Origin: Lysobacter_C viscosus
Lineage (GTDB): Bacteria > Pseudomonadota > Gammaproteobacteria > Xanthomonadales > Xanthomonadaceae
Direction of reading: 5' to 3'
NCBI RefSeq assembly: GCF_046600715.1
Contig: NZ_JBJMAV010000005.1
Location: 186,001 to 250,000 of the forward strand
Length of the DNA stretch: 64,000 nucleotides
Below are positions 1-7,455 of the stretch, piece after piece. Under the pieces are notes generated by a model, which was given only the letters and a program-made list of their open reading frames with translations, was not told the origin of the DNA and did not search any database. Positions within the stretch are counted from its first letter, which is position 1. Each line of letters opens with the position of its first letter. The translations under genes and the position numbers were made by a program.

Positions 1-594
1 GACGTGCGCGGCACCGTCAAGGTCGACCGCGACGTGGCGATCGATGTCGACGTGGTGCTGGAGGGGGACGTCGAACTGGGCGAGGGTGTGGTCATCGGTC
101 CCTTCTGCCGCCTGCGCAACGTTCGCCTCGGCCCCGGCACCGAAGTACGGGCGCACTGCGACCTGGACGGGGTGGTGGTGGAGGGTTCGGCGACGATCGG
201 TCCGTTCGCGCGGCTGCGCCCGGGCACGGTGCTGGCCGACGGCGTGCACATCGGCAACTTCGTGGAAACCAAGGCCACCCGGATGGGCGTGTCCAGCAAG
301 GCCAACCACCTCACCTACCTGGGCGATGCGGTTGTCGGCAGCGGCGTCAACATCGGCGCCGGGACGATCACCTGCAACTACGACGGCGCCAACAAGTCGG
401 TGACCACCATCGAGGACGGCGCCTTCATCGGCTCCAACACCTCCCTGGTCGCGCCGGTAACCGTGGGCAAGGACGCCACGATCGCGGCGGGGTCGGTGAT
501 CACCCGCCCTGCGCCTGCGGGCCAGCTCAGCGTGGCCCGGGGGCGCCAGTCGGTGGTGGAAGGTTGGCAGAGGCCCGTGAAGCAACCCAAGTAG
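1..594 (+). CDS. glmU: GlmU, C-terminal part (truncated by window start)
   Basis: C-terminal ~197 residues of the bifunctional N-acetylglucosamine-1-phosphate uridyltransferase / glucosamine-1-phosphate acetyltransferase, which makes UDP-GlcNAc for peptidoglycan and LPS. Only the left-handed beta-helix acetyltransferase domain is present: hexapeptide repeats, then the signature NHLTYLGDA (its His corresponds to the catalytic base of the family), NIGAGTITCNYDG and the family-typical end EGWQRPVKQPK. The frame is open to base 1, so the uridyltransferase half lies upstream of the window. glmS follows after 170 bp, giving the usual glmU-glmS linkage. Confidence 0.96.
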   Translation, partial: DVRGTVKVDRDVAIDVDVVLEGDVELGEGVVIGPFCRLRNVRLGPGTEVRAHCDLDGVVVEGSATIGPFARLRPGTVLADGVHIGNFVETKATRMGVSSKANHLTYLGDAVVGSGVNIGAGTITCNYDGANKSVTTIEDGAFIGSNTSLVAPVTVGKDATIAAGSVITRPAPAGQLSVARGRQSVVEGWQRPVKQPK

Positions 595-727
595 CATGTG
601 CCCGGCCGCCGCGGCCAGGCCAGCGATAGGGCGTCCGGCGTCGCGCTGCAGGGTTTCGGGGCGAGATTCGCTGCCCGGGCCTGGGGGCCACGGGCGCCGG
701 CGCGGAGTGCCCGGCGGGACCTAAACG

Positions 728-735
728 GCTAGACT
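728..735 (+). promoter_or_regulatory. putative -10 element of glmS (GCTAGACT)
   Basis: GCTAGACT ends 29 bp before the glmS ATG, with a good ribosome binding site (GAAGGAG, 748-754) downstream. The same 8-mer family recurs before many genes of the window. No convincing -35 is seen. Confidence 0.5.
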
Positions 736-764
736 GCGCGATCCCCTGAAGGAGCTCGCCGCGC

Positions 765-2597
765 ATGTGTGGAATCGTTGGCGCGATCGCCGATCGCGAT
801 GTGGTCCCGGTCCTCATCGAGGGACTCAAGCGGCTGGAATATCGCGGCTACGATTCGGCCGGCATCGCTGTGCTGGACGAGGATGGCGTGCGCCGGGTGC
901 GCCGCACGGGGCGGGTGTCGGAGATGGAAGCGGCGGCGCAGGCCGAGGGCGTGCATGCGCGGCTGGGCATCGGCCACACCCGCTGGGCCACGCACGGCGG
1001 CGTCACCGAAGCCAACGCCCACCCGCACGTCAGCTTCAACGAGCTGGCGGTGGTGCACAACGGCATCATCGAGAACCACGACGAGCAGCGGGGGCGCCTG
1101 CGCCAGGCCGGCTACACGTTCGAGTCCGAGACCGACACCGAGGTCATCGCCCACCTGATCCACCACCACCAGAAGGCCGGTGGCGACCTGCTGCAGGCGG
1201 TGCAGCGGGCCACGCGCGAACTGACCGGCGCCTACGCCATCGCCGTGGTCAGTGCGCGCGATCCGGGGCGCATGATCGCCGCACGCATGGGTTGTCCGCT
1301 GCTGGTCGGCCTGGGCGAAGGCGAGAATTTCATCGCCAGCGACGTCTCGGCGATCGTGCAGGCCACGCGCCGGGTGATCTTCCTGGAGGAGGGAGACACC
1401 GCGGAGGTCACCCGCGAATCGGTGCGCGTGTTCGACGGCGAGGGCGCGGCCATCGACCGCGAGGTGCATGTATCGGACGTGTCGCTCGCATCGCTGGAGC
1501 TGGGCCCGTACCGCCACTTCATGCAGAAGGAGATCCATGAGCAGCCGCGCGCGGTCGCCGACACCATCGAGGCGGTGATCGACAACAACGGGTTCTCGGC
1601 GGAGCTGTTCGGCAGCCAGGCCGCGGACGTGCTGGACGGCGTGGAGGGCGTGCAGATCCTGGCCTGCGGGACCAGCTACTACGCCGGCCTCACCGCTCGC
1701 TATTGGATCGAGTCGATCGCCGGGCTGCCGTGCTCGGTGGAAATCGCCAGCGAGTACCGTTACCGGCGCGCGGTGGCCAATCCCCGACACCTCGTGGTGA
1801 CGATCTCGCAGTCGGGGGAAACGCTCGACACGATGGAAGCGCTGAAGTACGCCAAGTCGCTGGGCCACGACAGGACGCTGTCGATCTGCAACGTGCCCGA
1901 GAGCGCCATCCCGCGCGCCAGCCGGCTGGTCTACTACACCCGCGCGGGCGCCGAGATCGGCGTCGCCTCGACCAAGGCCTTCACCACGCAGCTGGTCGCG
2001 CTGTTCACCCTGACCGCCACCCTGGCGAAGCTCGGCGGCCGGCTGGACGAAGCGCAGGAAGCCGGCTTCGTCGACGCGCTGCGCCACCTGCCCGGCAGCG
2101 TGCAGCATGCGCTCAACCTGGAGCCACAGATCATTGCTTGGGCGGACCGCTTCGCCCCGCGCGAGCACGCATTGTTCCTGGGGCGCGGCGTGCACTATCC
2201 GATCGCACTGGAAGGCGCGCTCAAACTCAAGGAGATCTCCTACATCCACGCCGAGGCCTACCCGGCCGGCGAGCTCAAGCACGGGCCGCTGGCGCTGGTG
2301 GACGCCAACATGCCGGTGGTGGTGATCGCCCCCAACGACAGCCTGCTTGAGAAGGTGAAATCCAACATCCAGGAAGTGCGCGCGCGTGGCGGCGAGATGT
2401 TCGTGTTCGCCGACGCGGACAGCCACTTCGGAGAATCCGAGCAGGTCCACGTCATCCGCACCCCGCGCCACGTCGGCGTGCTCAGCCCCATCGTTCACGC
2501 CATCCCGGTGCAGCTGCTGGCCTACCACGCGGCGCTGGCGCGCGGCACCGACGTCGACAAGCCGCGCAACCTGGCCAAGTCGGTGACGGTGGAGTAG
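765..2597 (+). CDS. glmS: Glutamine--fructose-6-phosphate aminotransferase (isomerizing)
   Basis: 610 aa, the usual length. Converts fructose-6-P and glutamine to glucosamine-6-P, the first step of hexosamine synthesis; cytosolic. The N terminus MCGIVGAIADRD exposes Cys2 as the glutaminase nucleophile after Met removal, followed by RGYDSAG. The C-terminal half carries two SIS isomerase domains (CGTSYYAG, SQSGETLDT, GRGVHYPIALEGALKLKE) and the conserved end LAKSVTVE. The ATG is preceded by GAAGGAG at 10-16 bp. The stop codon lies inside a 10-bp-stem hairpin (2594-2616). No glmS ribozyme is expected in this group and none was recognised. Confidence 0.98.
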   Translation: MCGIVGAIADRDVVPVLIEGLKRLEYRGYDSAGIAVLDEDGVRRVRRTGRVSEMEAAAQAEGVHARLGIGHTRWATHGGVTEANAHPHVSFNELAVVHNGIIENHDEQRGRLRQAGYTFESETDTEVIAHLIHHHQKAGGDLLQAVQRATRELTGAYAIAVVSARDPGRMIAARMGCPLLVGLGEGENFIASDVSAIVQATRRVIFLEEGDTAEVTRESVRVFDGEGAAIDREVHVSDVSLASLELGPYRHFMQKEIHEQPRAVADTIEAVIDNNGFSAELFGSQAADVLDGVEGVQILACGTSYYAGLTARYWIESIAGLPCSVEIASEYRYRRAVANPRHLVVTISQSGETLDTMEALKYAKSLGHDRTLSICNVPESAIPRASRLVYYTRAGAEIGVASTKAFTTQLVALFTLTATLAKLGGRLDEAQEAGFVDALRHLPGSVQHALNLEPQIIAWADRFAPREHALFLGRGVHYPIALEGALKLKEISYIHAEAYPAGELKHGPLALVDANMPVVVIAPNDSLLEKVKSNIQEVRARGGEMFVFADADSHFGESEQVHVIRTPRHVGVLSPIVHAIPVQLLAYHAALARGTDVDKPRNLAKSVTVE

Positions 2598-2616
2598 CTG
2601 GGGGCTCCCCAGCTAC
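2594..2616. repeat. Inverted repeat across the glmS stop codon
   Basis: Perfect 10-bp inverted repeat GTAGCTGGGG / CCCCAGCTAC with 3-nt loop GCT. The glmS TAG (2595-2597) is part of the left arm. No T-run follows on either strand, so it is not a classical intrinsic terminator; it may stabilise the convergent glmS and btuB mRNA ends. Confidence 0.6.
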
Positions 2617-2622
2617 TCGCCC

Positions 2623-2719
2623 GAGCGGCTCCAGCCGCATGGGGTTACGCGTAGGTGCGACGTGAGTCGCGAACCTTCGACACCTCGAATGGCCGTCGCG
2701 ACTTGAACGTCGCTCCTGC
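2623..2719. repeat. REP cluster between glmS and btuB
   Basis: Contains a GCGGCT-cc-AGCCGC stem (2625-2638), then a GTAGGTGCGACGTGAGTCGC unit (2651-2672) and its inverted partner (2696-2719, head degenerate). It is one of five clusters in the window of GTAG-headed REP elements like those of Stenotrophomonas/Xanthomonas, here between two convergent genes. Confidence 0.75.
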
Positions 2720-2734
2720 AGGGGTAGCCGGCGC

Positions 2735-4585
2735 CTAGTGCCCCGGGTCCCAGCGCAACGTCAGGAACCATTCCCGCCCCGGCTGGTTGTAGAACGATGC
2801 GGTCTCGTAGTCGCGGTCGAACACGTTGGCAACGCGTGCCTGCACCGTCCACGCGGGACCGATCGCGTACTCGGCGCGCAGGTCGAGCGTTGCGTAGCCC
2901 CCCAATCGACGGGTGTTGCCCACATCGTCGAACCGCGACCCCTCCGCCACGCCCGTCAGGCCGATGCGCAGGGCGCCGTAGGGGCGATCCAGGTCCAGCC
3001 GCGCACTGTGCCGGGCCCGCCGTGGAAGCTCGTTGCCGGCGTTGAAGCCCGAGCCCCGGTTCTCGGTGTCTAGCACGCTGATGCTGCCGGCCAGGGCCCA
3101 GGCCGAGAGTTCGGCATCCACCCCCAGTTCCGCACCGCGCATGCGGGCACGCTCGATGTTGTTGGGCAGGAACAGTGCCGCGTCGTATGCGATCAGGTCC
3201 TCGACGCGAGTGTCGAAGGCATCCAGCCGCCACATTATTGTGCCGGCGTCCCACGCCAGCCCGGCGTCCCAGCTGCGCGACGACTCCGGTCGCAGCGTCG
3301 GGTTGCCGAAGAACGGGAAGTACAGTTCGTTGAACGTCGGCGCCTTGAACGCGGTTCCATAGCCCGCGCTCAGGCGCCAGCCACCCCCAAGCGACAACCC
3401 CCATGCGGCGCTGCCGGTGGTGGCCTGGCCGAACTGCCGGTTGTCGTCGTGTCGGAGCGCGGCCTGCAGCGAATGTCGCCCGAGCGTGCCCTGGTACTGG
3501 CCGAACGCGGCGCGGGTGTCGCGCTCGGTGCGGTCGTAGGCGGTGGTGCTGCCGACGCGGTCGCGCAGCCAGTCCGCGCCCACCGTCAGCAGGTGGCCCT
3601 CGGCCAGCGCGACGTCGGCCTGCACGCTGGCGCTGTCGCGATCGGTTTCGAAGTAGCCGATGGACGTGCCGCCGATGAAGTTGTCGGAGGCATCGGTGTT
3701 GCGGCCCGCCCCCAGCGCCAGGGTCAGCGCATCGGAGGGCGTCCAGGTGGCGCGCGCCCCCAGCACCTGCTGGGTGGTCTCGGAGTAGTCGGTGAAGTCG
3801 CCATCGAACTCGTTCTCGCCGTGCGCCCTCAGCGCCTGGGCCTGCAACTCGACGGTGGTGCCGAGATCGAGTCCACCGCGCAGCGATACCGAGCGGTTCC
3901 GGTAGCCGTCCGCATCCGGTTGCGGTGCGGCAATGAAACAGCCGCCGGAAAACGGCGTGGGCGTTGCGACGTCGCAGGCATCGATGCCATCGGTACGCTG
4001 GTAGCCGGCGTCGATGCCGAACCAGGCGGCCTGGCTGCCGCCGCCGATGCCGGCGCTCGCCTCGCGGCGCCCATGGCTGCCGACGGTGGCATTGGCGCGT
4101 GGCGAGATCCCGCCGTGGTCGCGGCGGGTGAACACCTGGATGACGCCGCCGATCGCCTCGCTGCCGTACAGGCTGGAGCGTGGGCCACGCACGATTTCCA
4201 CGCGGTCGATCATCGACAGGGGCAGGTCCTGGAACGAGACCAGGCCGGACGTCGCCGAGCCCACGCGCACGCCGTCGACCAGCACCAGAACGTGGTCGGA
4301 TTCCGCGCCGCGCATGAACACGGTGGTGAGCTTGCCCTGGCCGCCCTGGTTGGAGATCGCCACGCCGGCGCGGCCCCGCAGCAGCTCGGGCAGCGATCGG
4401 GCCTGGCTGCGGATGATGGCGTCGCGATCGATCACCTCCACCGGCGCCAGCGTTGCGTTGGCGCTCACCGGGGTGCGCGTGGCGGTGACCACCACCTCGT
4501 CGAGGTCGCGCGCCGTTTCGGACTGCGCGTGGGCGGACAGGGGTAGCGCGAGGGCGCAGGCGAGGATCGACAGGCGAAGCTGCAT
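2735..4585 (-). CDS. btuB: TonB-dependent outer-membrane vitamin B12 receptor (BtuB-type)
   Basis: 616 aa from the chosen ATG. Outer-membrane gated beta-barrel, predicted to import cobalamin using TonB energy. The start was set at MQLRLSILACALALPLSAHA, a clean signal peptide, with GGAGAC 6 nt upstream; an open frame continues upstream but is arginine-rich and unlike coding sequence. After the signal come a TonB-box-like segment (LDEVVVTATRTP), the plug domain (VEVIDRDAI, MRGAESDHVLVLVDGVRVG, VEIVRGPRSSLYGSEAIGG), and a beta-barrel to the end. It ends WDPGH rather than with a terminal aromatic residue. The cobalamin riboswitch directly upstream supports the substrate. Confidence 0.9.
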   Translation of the reverse strand: MQLRLSILACALALPLSAHAQSETARDLDEVVVTATRTPVSANATLAPVEVIDRDAIIRSQARSLPELLRGRAGVAISNQGGQGKLTTVFMRGAESDHVLVLVDGVRVGSATSGLVSFQDLPLSMIDRVEIVRGPRSSLYGSEAIGGVIQVFTRRDHGGISPRANATVGSHGRREASAGIGGGSQAAWFGIDAGYQRTDGIDACDVATPTPFSGGCFIAAPQPDADGYRNRSVSLRGGLDLGTTVELQAQALRAHGENEFDGDFTDYSETTQQVLGARATWTPSDALTLALGAGRNTDASDNFIGGTSIGYFETDRDSASVQADVALAEGHLLTVGADWLRDRVGSTTAYDRTERDTRAAFGQYQGTLGRHSLQAALRHDDNRQFGQATTGSAAWGLSLGGGWRLSAGYGTAFKAPTFNELYFPFFGNPTLRPESSRSWDAGLAWDAGTIMWRLDAFDTRVEDLIAYDAALFLPNNIERARMRGAELGVDAELSAWALAGSISVLDTENRGSGFNAGNELPRRARHSARLDLDRPYGALRIGLTGVAEGSRFDDVGNTRRLGGYATLDLRAEYAIGPAWTVQARVANVFDRDYETASFYNQPGREWFLTLRWDPGH

Positions 4586-4600
4586 CGGGACGTCTCCATC

Positions 4601-4617
4601 GCACGGCCAGGCCGTGC
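4601..4617 (-). promoter_or_regulatory. Hairpin just upstream of the btuB ribosome binding site
   Basis: GCACGG-ccagg-CCGTGC forms a 6-bp stem whose 3' end lies 3 nt before the GGAGAC Shine-Dalgarno (4592-4597). It lies between the riboswitch aptamer and the start codon and could be part of the expression platform; this is inference. Confidence 0.3.
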
Positions 4618-4719
4618 CGGTGTCAGGGAGTCGGATGCAGGGGCAATGGGCCGCGAAATCGGACGAACAGCGCCGGCGTCGCCGCCGCAATGCCCTCCGC
4701 ATCGCAACCAGTCAGCATC

Positions 4720-4921
4720 AAGGCCGGTCTCCGGACTCGCGAGTGGAAGGGATTCCTTCCGGCCCAGGCGCCTTCCCGTGGCTGCTGCTGCAGCCCAGTG
4801 GCGGATGCCGTGGCTTGACTCGCTTACCGTTGCGGGGGCAGTGCCGGGCTGGCCGCGTTGGCGGCGTCACCGGCTTCCCGTTTCAACCCGTCGGCAGGAC
4901 GCCGCCGGGTCACCTTGAAGC
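4720..4921 (-). promoter_or_regulatory. Cobalamin (AdoCbl) riboswitch controlling btuB
   Basis: On the minus strand the aptamer hallmarks occur in order: an early GGTGACCC segment, GAAACGGGAAGCCGGTG, CTGCCCCCGCAACGGTAAG, the B12-box region GCCACTGG followed by GGGAAGGCG, and the 3' closing segment CGAGTCCGGAGACCGGCC. Length (~200 nt) and order match the family (Rfam Cobalamin, from knowledge). It sits 135 bp upstream of the btuB ATG in the same orientation, so B12-dependent repression of the receptor is expected. Confidence 0.92.
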
Positions 4922-4998
4922 GGCGCGCAGTGTACGGGATCGGCTCGGGTTGGGCGAGTGTCCGATGAAGTTGGATCGCGACGCGCGGTCGCGGCGGT

Positions 4999-5364
4999 TC
5001 AACGCCGCCAGTCGGGCTCGTCGTCGTCCGGGCGCATCGCCACGGTGTCCTCGGTCAGCACCGTGGTGCGTACCGGCCCTGGAGTGGGCTTGTAGCGCGG
5101 CGGGGGCAGCTTGTCGATCGCGACACCGGCCGCGCTGACCAGTTCCTGGCGTCGCGCTTCCGGTACCTCCTGCCAATGGCAGTCCTGCAACGCGCCTTCG
5201 ATCGCATACAGCAGGCTGAGCGTGGGCTTGAACCCGGCGCGCTTGACGCGCATGAAGGCCTCGACGGTCCCGGCCTCGGCCAGTTCCTCGCGCGTGCGCA
5301 GCCCGACCTGCCGCAACCACGCCGCGGACTTGGGGCCGATGTTGCGCATCTTCTCGCTGCTCAT
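4999..5364 (-). CDS. Stand-alone TfoX C-terminal-domain protein
   Basis: 121 aa. Resembles the C-terminal domain of TfoX/Sxy competence regulators (LRNIGPKSAAWL-type opening, here MRNIGPKSAAWLRQVGL, then LLYAIEGAL and the W-E-P pattern). The N-terminal TfoX domain is absent, so it cannot be assumed to act as a competence activator; this fold also contains helix-hairpin-helix-like segments. Its ATG overlaps the stop of the upstream methionine sulfoxide reductase gene (ATGA), so the two are translationally coupled. Confidence 0.75.
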   Translation of the reverse strand: MSSEKMRNIGPKSAAWLRQVGLRTREELAEAGTVEAFMRVKRAGFKPTLSLLYAIEGALQDCHWQEVPEARRQELVSAAGVAIDKLPPPRYKPTPGPVRTTVLTEDTVAMRPDDDEPDWRR

Positions 5365-5843
5365 CCCATTGCCTCCACGAAGGCCGCGGCAATCGCCTCG
5401 ACGCCGCGCTGGTCATCGGCATCGAAGCGCGACGGCAACGGGCTGTCGATGTCGAGCACGCCAATCAACGCACCACCCCGCACCAGCGGCACCACGATCT
5501 CCGAACGCGAGGCCGCGTCGCAGGCGATGTGGCCCGGGAAGGCATGCACGTCGTCGACCCGCTGGGTGGTGCGCTCGCGCGCGGCCGCGCCGCACACGCC
5601 CCGGTCCATCGGGATGCGCACGCAGGCGGGCAGGCCCTGGAACGGCCCGACGACCAGCTCCGTGCCATCGAAGAAGTAGAAGCCCGCCCAGTTGAGGTCG
5701 GGGAGCCCGTGGTACAGCAGGGCGGCCAGGTTGGCGGCGTTGGCGATGCGGTCGCGCTCGCCCGACATCAGCCCGCGGGCCTGCTCCAGGAGCTGCGAGT
5801 ACTGCTCCGGCTTGTTGCCGGTGAGTGGGGTGGCGGCAAACAT
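5361..5843 (-). CDS. msrC: GAF-domain free methionine-(R)-sulfoxide reductase (fRMsr-type)
   Basis: 160 aa, a single GAF domain. The family reduces free Met-(R)-sulfoxide in the cytosol with thioredoxin. Visible signatures are NWAGFYFF, CVRIPMDRGVCGAA and FPGHIACDAASRSEIVVPL, which supply the three Cys used by fRMsr. The ATG at 5843 is chosen because the family motif starts right after it (the frame is open far upstream but antisense to the neighbour). There is no ribosome binding site; a GCTACACT -10-like element ends 6 nt before ATG, suggesting a leaderless mRNA. The next gene (TfoX-C domain) overlaps its stop. Confidence 0.88.
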   Translation of the reverse strand: MFAATPLTGNKPEQYSQLLEQARGLMSGERDRIANAANLAALLYHGLPDLNWAGFYFFDGTELVVGPFQGLPACVRIPMDRGVCGAAARERTTQRVDDVHAFPGHIACDAASRSEIVVPLVRGGALIGVLDIDSPLPSRFDADDQRGVEAIAAAFVEAMG

Positions 5844-5849
5844 GGCGCG

Positions 5850-5857
5850 AGTGTAGC
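5850..5857 (-). promoter_or_regulatory. putative -10 of fRMsr gene, leaderless geometry
   Basis: GCTACACT on the minus strand; TACACT ends exactly 6 nt before the ATG, so the expected transcription start falls on or next to the A of ATG. Confidence 0.45.
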
Positions 5858-5912
5858 AGCGCCCCCGCCATCGCCTTACCATCGGCCGATCCCGAAAAAC
5901 GGAGCACTTGAC

Positions 5913-6647
5913 ATGGACCTGTCGCGCCTGCCGGTGCAGAACGGCTTCCGACTGCGTGGAGCGGCCGTGAGCCGAGTGGAAACCTTCGTCGATGCCGCCT
6001 TCGCGTTCGCGGTCACGCTGCTGGTGGTGTCCTTCGGCAGCGTGCCCGACAGCTTCGAGGCCCTCTACGAGGCACTGCGCCGGTTGCCGGCGTTCGTTGC
6101 CGGCTTCGCGATCCTGGCGCTGTTCTGGCACGCCCACCATCGCCTGTTCCGCAGGGTTGGACTGGAGGACTTCACCATCGTGGTGCTGAGTCTGGCGCTG
6201 GTGGCGGCGACGTTGTTCTACGTGTACCCGTTGCGGATGGTGATGTCGGCGGCCATGGGCTTCTTTACCGGAGGCTGGGCGGTCAGCGAATTCCGCATCG
6301 ACAACATGTCGCAGTTCAGCACGATCTTCGTGATCTACGGCGTCGGCTTCGCGGTGCTGGCGGGGCTTATCGTCGCCTTGAACGTGCACGCGCTGCGTCG
6401 CAGCAGCCAGTTGCGACTGGATGCGGCCGAGCGCCAGTTGCTTGAATCGGAAGTCGTCGTGCACCTGGTCTACATCGCCTGCGCCGTGCTCTCGATGGCC
6501 ATCGCGCTGCTGCTCCCGGCGCGACCCGGCTGGTGGATGGCATTGCCGGGCATGGCCTATGGGCTGTTGGGCGTCGCACTGCCGATCTATGCAGGCGTGG
6601 CCCAGCGCCGTTTGCAGGCCGCGCTGGAGCTCAGGACCCACCCGTGA
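5913..6647 (+). CDS. TMEM175/DUF1211-family membrane protein
   Basis: 244 aa, predicted inner-membrane protein with about six hydrophobic segments. The first segment, RVETFVDAAFAFAVTLLVVS, matches the bacterial TMEM175 pore motif (family FSDGVFAIAITLL), and FWHAHHRLF follows at ~85. Bacterial relatives are leaky K+ channels; that role here is inferred. Note V-E-T-F-V-D replaces the usual F-S-D at the motif head. Start ATG has GGAG 9-12 bp upstream. Its TGA overlaps the GTG of bioD (GTGA), so the two are co-translated. Confidence 0.8.
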   Translation: MDLSRLPVQNGFRLRGAAVSRVETFVDAAFAFAVTLLVVSFGSVPDSFEALYEALRRLPAFVAGFAILALFWHAHHRLFRRVGLEDFTIVVLSLALVAATLFYVYPLRMVMSAAMGFFTGGWAVSEFRIDNMSQFSTIFVIYGVGFAVLAGLIVALNVHALRRSSQLRLDAAERQLLESEVVVHLVYIACAVLSMAIALLLPARPGWWMALPGMAYGLLGVALPIYAGVAQRRLQAALELRTHP

Positions 6648-7312
6648 AAAGCGTTTTCGTCACCGGTACCGATACCGGCATCGGCAAGTCGGTCGCCAGC
6701 GCGGCACTGCTGCATGCAATGCGCGCGCGCGGGTTGGCTGCGGTGGGCATGAAACCGGTGGCCAGCGGGTGTATCGAAACCGCGCAGGGCTGGCGCAACG
6801 ACGACGCACTGCTGCTGCAGGCGGCAAGCCAGCCCCGCCCGGCGTATGCCGACATCAATCCGTACGCGCTGCCTGCACCGCTGGCCCCCGAGATCGCCGC
6901 GGCCGAGGCCGGGGTGGAGGTGGCGCTGGCCCCGATCCTCGCCGCCTACCGGCGCCTGGCCGGGGCCGCCGATGCGGTCGTGGTGGAGGGGGTGGGTGGC
7001 TGGGCCGCTCCGCTGTCAGCGTCGCTCGACCAGGCCGACCTGGTGCGCGCGCTCGACCTGCCGGTGGTGATGGTGGTGGGACTGAGGCTGGGCTGCCAGA
7101 GCCACGCGCGGCTCACCGCGCGGGCGATCCAGGCCGACGGCCTTCGGCTGGCCGGCTGGATCGGCAACGCCGTGGACCCCGGGATGGAGCGCCCCGCCGA
7201 GGTCATCGCCCTGTTGCACGCTCGCCTCCCCGCCCCGTGCTGGGGTTGCCTGCCGTACCGGGCCCCACCGCACCCGGCCGACCTGGGGCGCCTTTTGACG
7301 TTGGGGGACTGA
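6644..7312 (+). CDS. bioD: Dethiobiotin synthetase
   Basis: 222 aa. ATP-dependent carboxylation of 7,8-diaminopelargonate to dethiobiotin, the penultimate step of biotin synthesis; cytosolic homodimer. The P-loop-like FVTGTDTGIGKS (res 4-15), KPVASGC and VEGVGGW are visible. The GTG start is fixed by the 4-bp overlap with the upstream stop and because the P-loop begins at once. No other bio genes are nearby, but the biotin acceptor accB and accC are in the window. Confidence 0.95.
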   Translation: MKSVFVTGTDTGIGKSVASAALLHAMRARGLAAVGMKPVASGCIETAQGWRNDDALLLQAASQPRPAYADINPYALPAPLAPEIAAAEAGVEVALAPILAAYRRLAGAADAVVVEGVGGWAAPLSASLDQADLVRALDLPVVMVVGLRLGCQSHARLTARAIQADGLRLAGWIGNAVDPGMERPAEVIALLHARLPAPCWGCLPYRAPPHPADLGRLLTLGD

Positions 7313-7347
7313 AGGAAAGGGCCCTGCCTCACCCGGACTGGATTCGA

Positions 7348-7393
7348 ATGCCGGTCCTCGTGCACCGGGGGAGGTGACCCCGACTTCCGGCAT
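7348..7393. repeat. Short inverted repeat downstream of bioD
   Basis: ATGCCGG (7348-7354) and CCGGCAT (7387-7393) are separated by 32 nt. No T-run follows. Weak candidate for an mRNA 3' structure. Confidence 0.2.
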
Positions 7394-7414
7394 GGGGCGG
7401 CGCACGGGGACATC

Positions 7415-7422
7415 GCTAAACT
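7415..7422 (+). promoter_or_regulatory. putative -10 of the RND operon (GCTAAACT)
   Basis: Member of the recurrent GCTARAMT set, 33 bp before the ATG of the adaptor gene. Confidence 0.5.
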
Positions 7423-7455
7423 GGGCGGTACAGAATTAACCCTCCGAGGCCCGGC

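Noticed and set aside
729..2528. 599-codon open frame antisense to glmS
   Set aside because: Reading is His/Arg/Gln-rich with no family motif, and glmS on the other strand is unmistakable; a product of high GC with few stop codons.
2613..4604. 663-codon minus-strand frame alongside btuB
   Set aside because: A shifted shadow of btuB; BtuB motifs are only in the other frame.
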